Assembly: GCA_024195265.1 (NCBI GenBank) | Contig: JAJLRJ010000005.1 | Span: 20,024,099 to 20,088,098, forward strand | Reading direction: 5' to 3' | Length of the DNA stretch: 64,000 bases | From: Dendrophyllia cribrosa | Taxonomy: Eukaryota > Cnidaria > Anthozoa > Scleractinia > Dendrophylliidae | In this document: one piece after another, positions 1 to 10,313 of the stretch | Position numbering within the stretch: position 1 is the first letter of the stretch | How the letters are laid out: each line of letters begins with the position of its first letter | Translations under genes and position numbers: made by a program | Notes under the pieces: generated by a model | What the model saw: the letters and a program-made list of their open reading frames with translations, nothing else | What the model was told of the DNA's origin: nothing | The model's database searches: none

Positions 1-50
1 GTCCCGGCGACAAGGAGCTGACTCCTGTCGCTCTTGCTAATGATGTTGCG

Positions 51-890
51 GTGGATCCCGGCATCTCAAAAACCCTCCTTACGGTTCTAACTGAAATGCA
101 GAAGAATATGACTTCTTCAAACGCAATGCTTTGTGAGCTAATGCAGCACAAACGTAAGTCAAGCCAGGAGTCAGACTCGACCTCGGCTAAAAGAATGAAA
201 CGTGATTCAAATGAATCTAATTCTACTGTCAAAGCTTCAGAGAAAGCTAAAGAAACTACTTCACAAGAAGTACATGACAGTGCTTCAGATGAAGCATATT
301 CTGTCTCAAATGAAGACGATCCCATGCACCAAGACGTCGATGCACTTAGCCTATTTGGCAATGACAGTCTGGACGAGGGGCACTCGGAGGATAATGAGTT
401 GAACAACGATGAGTTGCTGACTCAAATTACCACCGCGCTGAACGCTTCAGACGAAGCTGGACCTCCAGTCTCAGAAAAATTGTCGAAACTTGTAAATGAC
501 AAGTTCCACACTGAATACAGTGTTGAGAAACGTAAAGAAATACTTCAGAAGTATAAAATACCTAGTAATTGTGTAGCATTATCTGTACCCAAAGTTAACC
601 CAGAGATTTGGGGAAATCTTACCACAAATTCCAAAAGGTCAGACATCAGAGTATCGGTGCTACAGGACACGTTACTAAAGGTGTCGAGTGCCATTATTAT
701 CACTGTCGATGATTTGCCCAGTCACAGGGAAAAGAAAACTTGCCCGAATTATAAAGCTCTTATACCCAGTTTGACTGATTCTGTAGCTCTGATTGGGCAT
801 GTACACAAGGAACTCTCCTTCAAACGAAGGGATGCCATACGACCGTATTTGAATCAAGAGTTCAAACAGGCCTGTTCGAGGACTATCTAA
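51..890 (+). CDS. DIRS gag-like ORF1 (279 aa or longer)
   Basis: The product is hydrophilic, with a Ser/Thr/Lys-rich N-terminal half, an acidic middle (about residues 75-140) and a more structured C-terminal half. It has no zinc knuckle that I can see. It resembles the poorly conserved first ORF of DIRS elements mainly by position, ahead of RT. The first ATG at 51 is used, but the frame may be open further upstream outside the window. I infer a nucleic-acid-binding, particle-forming role only from the position. Confidence 0.6.
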   Translation: MDPGISKTLLTVLTEMQKNMTSSNAMLCELMQHKRKSSQESDSTSAKRMKRDSNESNSTVKASEKAKETTSQEVHDSASDEAYSVSNEDDPMHQDVDALSLFGNDSLDEGHSEDNELNNDELLTQITTALNASDEAGPPVSEKLSKLVNDKFHTEYSVEKRKEILQKYKIPSNCVALSVPKVNPEIWGNLTTNSKRSDIRVSVLQDTLLKVSSAIIITVDDLPSHREKKTCPNYKALIPSLTDSVALIGHVHKELSFKRRDAIRPYLNQEFKQACSRTI

Positions 891-990
891 CCGGGGAAAC
901 TCCTTTTTGGGGAAGATTTACCCAAAACCCTACAGGAGCTTAAGACAACCAATAACATAATGAATAAAGTAACACACAATAACAAGGGGA

Positions 991-1512
991 ATGCTTCATC
1001 AAAAAGCCACTACAATGGCCAGTTCAGAGGTCACCAGAGTAAGCCTTTTTTTGGGGGAAGAGGGGGGAATGCTTATCCCCCCAGAAAAAATCAACAACAA
1101 AATCGGTCCTTCCAACACAGAAGAATTTCACAAAGAATTGAATGTCCTCAAAACCAAGGTAAATGAGTTTCCAGAGTACACAGACTCTTTTCTTATCCCC
1201 TATCTACGAGCTCAGGTTAAGTTTTTTAGAGGGGGACAATTAACTCTTTACCTACATGAATGGGAGAAACTAACTACAGATGGTAATATTCTTCAAACTA
1301 TTTCAGGTGATTGTAATTCATCTCTGAACCACCAAGCCAGTTGGCATATCCTCCTAACTCTATACAAAGAGAATACAAGAGCCTTGTTGATAAGGAAATC
1401 TGTAGTCTCCGGGATAAAGGAGTTATTGTATCCTGTGTACATGAGCCTGGTGAATTCATTTCTCCTATATTTACTGTACCTAAAAAGGATGGTACTGTCA
1501 GACTTATCCTAA
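991..1512 (+). pseudogene. N-terminal part of the DIRS RT ORF, out of frame with the RT core
   Basis: This frame covers the connector preceding the reverse transcriptase fingers. From about 1340 the RT-like sequence continues in another frame (1341-2333). Either a frameshift separates the two parts or the overlap uses a natural shift; damage is more likely given the further breaks downstream. Confidence 0.45.
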
Positions 1513-2333
1513 ATTTAAAGAAATTGAACTCGTTTATAAAGAATTCACATTTTAAGATGGACACCATACGTACCATTTTAGATCTGGTAACTCCAGGTTG
1601 TTGGATGGCATCTTTAGATTTGAAGGATGCTTATTATAGCGTTAGAATTCACCCTCAGTTTCAAGAGTATCTCAAGTTCATTTACAACGGAACACTCTAT
1701 AAATATACAGTGTTTCCTAATGGTCTCTCTACCTGTCCCCGAAAATTCACTAAGATGATGAAACCACCACTGTCTCATCTGAGGCTAATAAACCACATTG
1801 TTAGTGGATATATTGATGATATATACTTGCAGGGCAGTACATACCAGAAATGCACAGTTAATGTCATTGATCCTGTTCAGATGCTGGACACCCTCGGTTT
1901 GGTTATTCATCCAGAAAAATCTGTGCTCATCCCAGAGCAGAAAATTGTTTTCTTGGGATTTGTTATTGATTCGGTAAAAATGATAGTCACACTTACGGAG
2001 GATAAGATAAAAGAACTACTGGTGTTCACCATACACAATGCATGTTCTGTCAAGATTCGAGACATCGCCAGACTTATTGGCTATCTGGTATCGAGTTTAC
2101 CAGCTGTAAAATATGGAGCACTCTATTATAGGTATCTAGAGATGGATAAAATTAATGCTCTCAAACACTCTAAGGGAGATTTTGAAGCTGACATGGCTAT
2201 TTCGGAGAGAGGAGTGTTTGAAATGAGATGGTGGCTAAATAATTTAGATGCCAGCTATAATACCATTTGTAATCCTCCAGTTGACATTACGCTATACTCT
2301 GATGCTTCCCTCATGGGTTGGGTGCTGTTATGA
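1341..2333 (+). pseudogene. DIRS reverse transcriptase core plus start of RNase H
   Basis: The translation has the RT motifs in order: a fingers motif with PKKDGTVRLILNLKKLN (about residues 47-63), the SLDLKDAYYSV palm A motif, the FPNGLSTCPRKFTK motif and the catalytic YIDD box at 1809-1820, followed by the HPEKS and FLGFVID motifs. The RNase H first strand with a catalytic Asp (YSDAS) is at the C-terminal end. The frame then stops, so RNase H continues in another frame from 2318. The RT domain itself looks complete. Confidence 0.82.
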
Positions 2334-3125
2334 ATGAAACCTCCACAGGGGGGAGATGGTTAACTACTGAGGCCCAACATCATATAAACTACCTTGAGCT
2401 TCTGGCAGCACTATTTGCTCTTAAATGTTTTCAAACTTCCCTTTCAGGAAAGCATGTTAAACTTATGATTGACAACACTACAGCTGTTGCTGTCAAATAA
2501 TATGGGCACATGTCATAGTATTGATTGTCACTCTATTGCAGTACAAATTTGGGAATTTAGCATTTTGCACAACATAACATCGCTCACTGCTGCCCATATC
2601 CCTGGCTCTTCCAATGTCAGAGTTGATAGAGAATCCAGACATTTTCACACTCGGGATACTGAATGGATGATCAACCCCACGAATTTGAATCATGCGCTTG
2701 ACACCCTTGATTTTAAACCAGAAATCGATTTATTTGCGTCTAGACTGCATAGACAATTCCCTATATATTGCTCATTCAGACCTGACCCTGAGGCATTATA
2801 TATTAATGCATTTACTATCTCATGGGCTCAGACTAGATTTTATTGTTTTCCACCATTTAGTTGTGTTCTACGAGTACTTCAGAAGATCATCCAGGACAGA
2901 GCGACAGGGGTAATGGTTGTGCCAAAGTGGCCAACTCAGTCATGGTACCCAATTCTGACATCTCTTCTCCTCCTTCCACCAGTCACCCTCCCACCATCCA
3001 GGACACTTCTGAGTCTTCCCGAATCCCCAGAAACCAACCATCCATTGCACAAGAAAATGAGTCTCCTTATCTGTCTACTGTCAGGAAACAACTCGAAGGC
3101 CTTGGCCTCACCACTAGATCAATAG
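2318..3125 (+). pseudogene. DIRS RNase H and RT/RH C-terminal region, frameshifted
   Basis: RNase H continues in the frame of 2318-2500 (NYLELLAALFAL helix, then MIDNTTAV with the third acidic residue) and then moves to the frame of 2469-3125 (AHIPGSSNVRVDRESR and the DLFASRLHRQ motif usual after RNase H in DIRS and related elements). Two frame changes within about 200 bp mark it as a pseudogene. The end overlaps the recombinase ORF, as is common in DIRS. Confidence 0.7.
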
Positions 3126-4054
3126 ACGTCATCATTGCATCGTGGCGAGATGGCACAACCTCCCAGTATCAGAGCTATCTTCAGAAATGGCTAGAGTTTT
3201 GTAAGCAAAAACACTGTGATACTTTATCACCCCCTCTACCTATGGCCTTAGATTTCTTGTCCATGCTGTATGAAAAGGGTTCTTCATACAGTACTATCAA
3301 TACTGCTAGGAGCATGTTATCGTCTATCTTGCAGTTGAACGTTAACACATCTGTGCCATTTGGACAGTTACCAATCGTCAAGCGTTTTATGAAAGGCATT
3401 TTCGAGCTTCGCCCCGCCTTGCCCCGATACAAGTCAATTTGGGACTTGAGTGTTGTATTGTCTTACTTTCGTGGAAGACCTTCAGCGTCAGAACTTGCCC
3501 TAAAAGAACTCACATTGAAGCTGACATTTCTTCTGAGCCTGCTGAGCGGACAGAGGTGCCAAACGATAAAGTATTTAACAACTGAGAACATGGATCTATC
3601 TACAAACAAGTGCATTTTCAAGGTTACTGACAAAGTGAAGCAGACGCGTGTAGGAACACATATCACACCCCTCGTCTTCTTATCCTACCCAAGGGACGAA
3701 AAACTGTGTATCATCACACATTTAAAGGAGTACATTAAAAGAACAAGTCAATTCCGAAATGGCTCGAAACAATTGCTTCTCAGTCATGTTAAACCACATG
3801 GCCCAGTTAGCAAGGATACCATCTCCAGATGGTGCAAAGGAGTTCTATCTACTGCTGGTATTGATGTATCGAAGTTTAAAGGCCACAGCACGAGAGCCGC
3901 TTCCGCTTCCTTTCTTGCTGACAATAGCGCTAGCATTAAAGACATCATGTTGCCTGCAGGGTGGTCCAACGAGAAGACCTTCCAACAATACTACCACAAA
4001 CCAACTGAGTCTGAGTTCAATTTCGGAGAGGCTATTTTGAAGTCACTTGCCTAA
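2861..4054 (+). CDS. DIRS tyrosine recombinase (397 aa)
   Basis: This is the integrase-type enzyme that inserts the circular DIRS cDNA. The N-terminal 75 residues are low-complexity. Residues about 75-175 match the helical SAM-like core-binding part and about 185-395 the catalytic part. Visible catalytic positions are Arg about 232 (SGQRC), His/Arg about 342 and 345 (GHSTRA), Trp about 368 (AGWS) and the nucleophile Tyr at 377 or 378 (FQQYYHKP). The ORF is full length for the family and unbroken. The true start may lie after the ATG at 2861, because the first part overlaps the RT/RH frame. Confidence 0.85.
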   Translation: MCSTSTSEDHPGQSDRGNGCAKVANSVMVPNSDISSPPSTSHPPTIQDTSESSRIPRNQPSIAQENESPYLSTVRKQLEGLGLTTRSIDVIIASWRDGTTSQYQSYLQKWLEFCKQKHCDTLSPPLPMALDFLSMLYEKGSSYSTINTARSMLSSILQLNVNTSVPFGQLPIVKRFMKGIFELRPALPRYKSIWDLSVVLSYFRGRPSASELALKELTLKLTFLLSLLSGQRCQTIKYLTTENMDLSTNKCIFKVTDKVKQTRVGTHITPLVFLSYPRDEKLCIITHLKEYIKRTSQFRNGSKQLLLSHVKPHGPVSKDTISRWCKGVLSTAGIDVSKFKGHSTRAASASFLADNSASIKDIMLPAGWSNEKTFQQYYHKPTESEFNFGEAILKSLA

Positions 4055-4266
4055 GAATACATTCTTAAGTTTTCCCCTTTTTGTCTGTAGCACACATCAC
4101 CAAGGTGTCTACTTTCCTGCTGTTCAGAATTTTTTCCAAAATGTTATATTGTGGCGTAGGTGATTTTTCCCTCACTTGTGATCGTTACGTTTAACACTAC
4201 AGTTCATATTGATTGTAAGAACATTCTATGTTTGGACTATTTCTCATGTTTGTGTTTTGAGTCCAT

Positions 4267-4272
4267 AATAAA
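4267..4272 (+). promoter_or_regulatory. Polyadenylation signal AATAAA of the DIRS transcript
   Basis: A canonical AATAAA lies about 210 bp after the recombinase stop and before the inverted repeat, as expected for the 3' end of the DIRS transcript. Confidence 0.4.
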
Positions 4273-4380
4273 ATGGAATAATTTTATTCTATCATCGACT
4301 GTTACATGGTCTATAATGTCTCAATGACAGCTCTAAAATCTCGTACCACTCCGTAACGACCTTGGCTGATGACGAAATAG

Positions 4381-4667
4381 AATTGAAAATTAAACGAGAC
4401 TTACCTGTAAGTCGAAGGTTGATTTGGATTCTATGAGTCATCAGCCGGGAGTGTAGGAGTTGTACGCCCTCCCTGTCTATCTCTATTATATCCCCACCCT
4501 ATCGATTTGTTTGTTTTTTGTCATTGAGATCATTATTTAATACTCTAAAGCCTGATTTGACGCATGCGCTGCACTCTCTCTCGTACAACTCCTACACTCC
4601 CGGCTGATGACTCATAGAATCCAAATCAACCTTCGACTTACAGGTAAGTCTCGTTTAATTTTCAATT
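4381..4667. repeat. Perfect 86-bp inverted repeat with 115-bp spacer
   Basis: 4381-4466 is the exact reverse complement of 4582-4667. Each arm contains an overlapping splice-like motif (ACTTACAGGTAAGT), so a perfect CAG/GTAAGT donor is present on either strand. The repeat follows the DIRS recombinase and probably belongs to its terminal/internal complementary repeat system, but it could be an independent palindromic element inserted there. Confidence 0.9.
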
Positions 4668-6040
4668 TTACGGCAAAAGGATGACAACAAATAAGGTAAT
4701 TTAACGTTTATTTAGCGTTGATCAGTACATACATTTGGCGATACGTCGCCATAATATGAAATTTAGGTAAATCCCATACATTTCCTATAAAATTACAAAC
4801 GGTCATTATGTTACACAAACAGATTGTATGGGCTCCCTGTGATTTTAAATAACTAAAGGGCGATAAAATTTTTTGTTTGAAGGACGATTTTCCTTTTCTG
4901 TTTATACGAAAGCGACGAAGGAAAGAATGAAACTGCATTGAGTTCTACTTTGTTATGCGTAAAATCATGCGGACCTTCAAGGCATCACGTTTCATTCAGT
5001 AGCATAAACAAACAGGTCAAAGAGGTCACGCAAACGTTTTTTCCCAAAAGTGAAAAGAAAGTATCTTTCTTGTTCAAGAGTTTGAATGATTTTGAAATTG
5101 ATTAGATTTCTATATTTACAAATTCAAAATAAGTTAAAAAGGAGCTAGGAACACCATAGAAATTCGCCGTAAATATCGACCTAAAAGCTGAAAAATACTC
5201 ACGCAACCTTTCATCTGATCTGTTAGAAACAAAATATGAAAGCTGGGAGAAGTAAATGTTGTAAAATCTAAAACAACAATTCGTCTCAAATGCCAAAGAT
5301 ACGATGCATGAAGATACGTGTACTGAGATCGGAGAAAACACCAGACCACGAGGCAGCCGAGGTTTTCGTTTGTCATGGGAGGTGGGGGTTGGGCAATCAA
5401 GTTCTTCTGAAAACAAGTAACTGTAATCGTAGGTCGATTTCGTAGGTCAGTCATCGCTTTCGTACCTTATAAATTCTCAACTTGAAGATATCGTGGGAGA
5501 CGACGGAGCACCGCCTTTCTAATCTTGTACAGCCAACTTAAAATCAAGATTGGAAGGAATAACCAGAATAACCTTCTCGCAGTTCTCGTCCTACACGTTT
5601 TGGAACTGACCGCGGGCATGACGCCGGCACGAAAAAACGCAAAGCGGTCACGTTCGCGAGCTTACGCGATCTTGCAGATATATCGAGCTTTTCTCTCCGG
5701 GTGTTCAAAAATGTAACGAGAAGTTGTTAATTGTAATTTTTTTTTCAAACTTACCAGAAAGCAGAGTGAGTTTTTTCAGAGTTTTTTTTTTACTTGTGTG
5801 ACGGTTTCGCAATCGAGACCGGATATTTACACATTGCCAAACTTATGAACCAGACACTAAGTGTCGTAACATGATTTGTCACAAAACACGGTAAATGAAT
5901 TAACGCATCACCTGACTTCTAGTTGTAGCCATCTTCAATTTCAGTCCGAGTTTTCTGAGCGAAATTTTTATCGTGAGCGGACAGCTTTACTTACGGCCGC
6001 CTTGACAAAACTGCTGTGATCTCATTTCTCGTAACAGCTG
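4668..6040. other. Gene-free stretch
   Basis: Only short ORFs without recognisable domains occur. No RNA gene or clear repeat was seen. Confidence 0.5.
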
Positions 6041-6047
6041 CTTTTAA

Positions 6048-6230
6048 GATTCCCTATTTTAGAGATTCCCCATTTTAGAGATTCCCTATTTTAGAGATTC
6101 CTCATTTTAGAGATTCCCTATTTTAGAGATTCCCCATTTTAGAGATTCCCTATTTTAGAGATTCCCTATTTTAGAGATTCCCCATTTTAGTAGATTCCCC
6201 GTTCCCCGTTCCCCGTTCCCCGATTCCCCG
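6048..6230. repeat. 16-bp tandem repeat plus short TTCCCCG repeat
   Basis: About nine copies of AGATTCCCYATTTTAG run from about 6048 to 6192. They are followed by four or five copies of a GTTCCCC-type heptamer. This is a minisatellite. Confidence 0.85.
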
Positions 6231-6584
6231 TTCCCTATTTTAGACATAGCCATTTTGGAACGGCTAAGTGTGCAAGTTCCGTGTAAACACCACTGCAATC
6301 TGTAACAGAATTTGCACGGATCCATGTTAACACGTGGTCTAGGAACAAAATTCGTCCGTGAAAAAATTTGTCCGGACCCGTGTAAACGGGGCCTAAACAA
6401 TAACTAATTTGTTATAAACGAGTATAAACAACAATAAACGGCTTAAAGATGTTTCGCATTTAGAGTTTTTTATTGCAAAATTAAAACCGAGCTGCAGACT
6501 TGAAACGGATTTTAATACACGTTTTACCGCATTTCTACGATAAAATAATAAAATTTTACCCTTCTAGTTATCGTAGGTTTTCTT

Positions 6585-6665
6585 GGCCTAGTAGCGTGGT
6601 TCCTGTTATGGCTATCAGACAGCAGTCAGACGGCTCGAGTTCAAATCTCGCCGTGAACGTTTTTA
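6585..6665 (+). other. tRNA-like Pol III promoter remnant (possible SINE head)
   Basis: GAGTTCAAATCTC fits a B box, and TAGCGTGGTTCC about 50 bp upstream fits an A box. The sequence does not fold into a sound cloverleaf (mismatched acceptor stem), so a functional tRNA is unlikely. Confidence 0.3.
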
Positions 6666-7431
6666 TTGCGTTCTTCAGAAGTCATACCGTGTCAGTATAA
6701 AAAGCATATTATAAGCTTATCGGCGTTACGAGTTATTATTTCTTATTCACGGGTTGGCCTTCGATTTCGTCTAATCCTCATCTTTGAAGCCACATACTTT
6801 TGACGCCCCCCTCCCCATCAAAGCGCACCACCCTTCTACCAAATAAAAAATAAACGCTCCCTAAAGTATTAAAAGTCCCAGAGAAAGAAAACCCACTAGG
6901 GGTCCCGACCATTTGACTTTTGAGGAGGGGAGGGGTGGGGGTGTTTGGCTAAAAAAACATTTCCAAGCCGTCTAATGTGATCGAATCTTTTACTAAATTC
7001 TTGGTTAAAATATAAGACCATAAACTCCATGCAAGAATTTTTTCACTTCAAGTCTGTTTGCAAGATATTTTGATATATATTTTTTTAAAATCAACCAACT
7101 CCCCCCCACCCGTTCTTATTTGTACCAAAAGGGAAGATTGATGTTTTCCGTTTGCCTTAATTCCTCAGCTAACCACTTTCTCGGTCATCCTGGTCAATTG
7201 TTAATTAGGCAATTTCAATTACTAAACATTCAAGATCCAAACATCACTAGCCTGCGGGAGTAGGCGCTTCTTTGGTTCATTTTTTTTTATTCAAAAGGCG
7301 TCAGCTTTCGAAGGCTAAAATGACACTGTTATACCACAGGAAAATCGTCTGGCTCCGCTAACAATTGTTTACAGGTTAATCAACTGACTCCGTTACAAAG
7401 GTGTAGCAGTACAGGGATTAAAATCAACTAA

Positions 7432-8175
7432 GGGCCTGTTTATATGGAGAAAAGTTGGCCCGGGTAGGAGGGTCGCCCGCCCACCCGAGCTACTCTGGGC
7501 GAGCCAAGTTTTCATAGTTTCCCTTACAAAAAGGGACGAACTGTTTATATGAGAATCTCAAAGTTGGCTCGGCTAGCCGGGTGACCCGGCTAGCCGGGTC
7601 ACCCTCTTTCGATGGCAGGGTGACCCGGCTAGCCGAGCCAACTTTTTCTCATATAAACGGTTTGGCTCGGCTAACCGGGCCAACTCGGTCAACTATAGAT
7701 AATCTGGGCATGCGCGGGCTAGTTACAGCCACAAGACTGAAATGAACATTTGAATATTTCTTTGTAACATCCGAGATTTGAATGAAACCTTGAAGATCTC
7801 TCTGGAAAACACTTTGAAAGTCACGAGTTAACGGGAAAATAACTTCGCTACACGCACAAAAAACCTGATATTGTTCGGATATGTAACATTTCAAATAAAA
7901 TGATATTTTGTTGCTCTTTGTTTCCGAAAATGCGGTGAAATTCTCACGGGAATTCCGAATCTCGGAATGAATTTACAAAACCGATGCGTAAACTTGAAAA
8001 CTCCATTCAAATTTTCAAAAATACTGGTCACGCTTGATGGAGCACGGACAGCTTTGGCTGACTTGGCTCGGTCAGGCGGGACAACATTTTTGTCATGCGA
8101 ACGCTCGGTAAAGTTGTCCCCGGTGGGCGGGTGACCCTCCTACCCGGGCCAACTTTTCTCCATATAAACAGGCCC
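7432..8175. mobile_element. Non-autonomous DNA transposon, TAA target duplication
   Basis: Terminal inverted repeats of about 40 bp begin GGGCCTGTTTATATGGAG and end with the complement. TAA flanks both sides (7429-7431 and 8176-8178), which fits the PIF/Harbinger group. The interior has GC-rich subterminal repeats of the CCGGCTAGCCGGGT type. No transposase is present. Confidence 0.75.
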
Positions 8176-8781
8176 TAAATTTGCGAAGAAGAGGGACCAC
8201 AAATAAACTGTCAAGAGGTTATTAAGTCGCTCTCGTGCACACATAAAACCGCGGCAGTAAATGAAAGGCGCAACAACTACAAATGCAATGTATTGGTCGT
8301 GCACGAAAATATTTGGCCCATTTGAATAGCGTGGGAAATTCAACGGGAGTCGTTATACCGACACACGGAAAACTGTACGTTTTTACTTAAAATCGATATA
8401 AAAAACATTTAGTTATGACACAAATTTTATTTCACTAATTTTTTCAGACTTCAATAAATATGTTTGTAATTTACCCTCTTCCAGCAAGATGTAAAGCAAC
8501 ATATAGTTCATTGTAATATGACTGTGTACGGCTGGAATATTCGATATTTCCTTATTTCGTCAGAAAATGGACCCGAATCCGGAAGGATAGGGGCGGGCCG
8601 GGAGGTGAAAAAAGAGAAAGCGGAAAGCGCCGAGATACAAAACGGGATGAACAAGATAATAAATGTTACGGCGAAGGCACAGGGAGGCAAATTCAAGTCA
8701 AAAAAAGAGCAAAAAGAGGTGCGGGAACAGGAAACCGGGACAAAAGAGTACAGCAGGTGGTGGGAAGATTACACCACCCAT

Positions 8782-8782
<1 letters not shown>

Positions 8783-8851
<69 letters not shown>
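8783..8851. repeat. Uninterrupted 69-base C homopolymer
   Basis: Sixty-nine C in a row. The short frames through it give polyproline and are not genes. It could form i-motif/G-quadruplex structures, or its length may be an assembly artefact. Confidence 0.9.
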
Positions 8852-8960
8852 AGGAAATGGGATTAAAGCATTGATTGCACCGGTATCGCAAGGTCATGGG
8901 TTCGAATCCCGTTCAAGCCTGAATTTTTTCAGGTTGCTTTTTCAACTGCTTAAGTTGAAA
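8852..8960 (+). mobile_element. tRNA-derived SINE fragment (3' half)
   Basis: GGGTTCGAATCCC is a perfect B box/T-arm, followed by a short hairpin (AAGCCTGAA TTTT TTCAGG). The A box side is lost next to the C run. This tail arrangement resembles cnidarian tRNA-SINEs. Confidence 0.5.
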
Positions 8961-9175
8961 GCACACTGCGACGATAATAAAATTCCACTAATGTTTATCC
9001 GCAGTTCACATAATATATGATTTTCATATATTCATATTCATATAATGGTAAATTATTTAATTATTTATATGTTTTAGCCTTCGGGAGTGGTTTATTTACG
9101 GTTAAATAGCGTTTATTAACTTTATTTGATAAAATGAAGTAATTATGATGTCAGGAAAATATTTTGATGAATTCT

Positions 9176-9273
9176 TACTCGTGGTCACTCGTGGTCACTC
9201 GTGGTCATTCGTGGTCACTCGTGGTCATTCGTGGTCACTCGTGGTCATTCGTGGTCACTCGTGGTCACTCGTG
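9176..9273. repeat. 10-bp tandem repeat GTGGTCAYTC
   Basis: Nine to ten perfect or near-perfect copies of GTGGTCACTC, with T replacing the C at position 8 in three of them. Confidence 0.9.
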
Positions 9274-9300
9274 TGTACTTTTAGACACGATCATTTGAAT

Positions 9301-9510
9301 GTTTCCATATTGTAATTAGAGCCTGGTTGCACTACAGTCAAAAACAAAAATTAGCCCGTAAAAAAGGACATAAAAACTAAAACATCCACAAAAAGAGTGT
9401 CCCCTCCAGAGCGGTTTCTTTTGTTTTCCTCGATTTTTTGCGCCGGCTAATTTTTGTTTTTGACTGTAGTGCGACCAGGCCCTAATAAGGCCTAATTACA
9501 ATATGGAAAC
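9301..9510. mobile_element. MITE-like element with two nested inverted repeats
   Basis: An outer arm (TTTCCATATTGTAATTAG) and an inner arm of about 36 bp (starting GCCTGGTYGCACTACAG) are both mirrored at the right side. There is no coding sequence. Confidence 0.7.
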
Positions 9511-10313
9511 TTCCAAATCAGAGCAAGCGTGCATAGAGGAATTTGTCACCGAGCGCGTGTGAAATAAATATGCGATGTCACGCTCGTTGTACTGGATTTT
9601 CATCCCGAGGTCGCTGCTTTCGTTCTCGAACTTCAACGGTTCTTTTCGGGATGTTCCTCTGAAACAACTGGACTGAAGCTTGGAAATGTCATTGCTTATA
9701 TATTAAAAAACATACTGGGAAGATATCAAACATTTTCATTTGTTCGTTTTTAAATTATATGCAAATGCACTTGAAACTTTTAAAGAGTGAAAACGTCAAG
9801 CAAAACTGCATTTGAATGAAAAGCTCGATCTCTTTATTGCCGAGGAGTTAGTCAGAGCTATTTGCAGGGAGTAATATTTTAAGTCTAAGGAAACTTTCTG
9901 TGGCAATTTAATGATAATTTGTGAGACCTATGGAATGTTTTGGCCGCTTATATTTCAAACATGAAAAACACATGTTAAAAAATGTTTTAGCGATTTATTC
10001 AAAATCGAACAGTTTAATTTGTTTGAAATTTTCCCATTTTGTGTGCAACGATGTGTAGATTATAGCGCATTTATTCGCTTGTCGCGGGTAGCCCCAAAAT
10101 CGAAAGATATTTAGGAAAAACTGTTTTTCGCCATGTTTGTTTACCGTTTCTATGGAAACGCTGATTAGCATAAAAAGAGCATCGTCCAAAACTATCATCC
10201 AAGCCTAATACCTGGTATGAAATTCAGATTCATTGAGCTAAAGTAAGATTATGTATAAGCGCATTCAAAAATGGAAGTGTGGCCCAAAAAAAAACTACTT
10301 GGAGCCACCTTAA

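Larger units (their letters stand above)
1..4667 (+). mobile_element. DIRS-type tyrosine-recombinase retrotransposon, left end outside window, degraded
   Basis: The order gag-like ORF, reverse transcriptase, RNase H, tyrosine recombinase, then an inverted repeat is that of DIRS elements, which integrate through a tyrosine recombinase instead of a DDE integrase. No integrase or protease is seen. The reading frame breaks between the N-terminal RT part and the RT core and twice within RNase H, so this copy cannot make an intact RT/RH polyprotein. The recombinase ORF is intact. The left terminal repeat lies before position 1. Assigning the right end to the inverted repeat at 4381-4667 is inference. 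Confidence 0.82.

Noticed and set aside
6585..6665. Functional tRNA gene
   Set aside because: The acceptor stem does not pair well; only the internal promoter boxes are recognisable.
8518..9020. Polyproline-coding frames
   Set aside because: They are translations of the 69-base C run in three frames.
9176..9273. CRISPR-like array
   Set aside because: Direct 10-bp tandem units with no spacers in an animal genome; a simple satellite.
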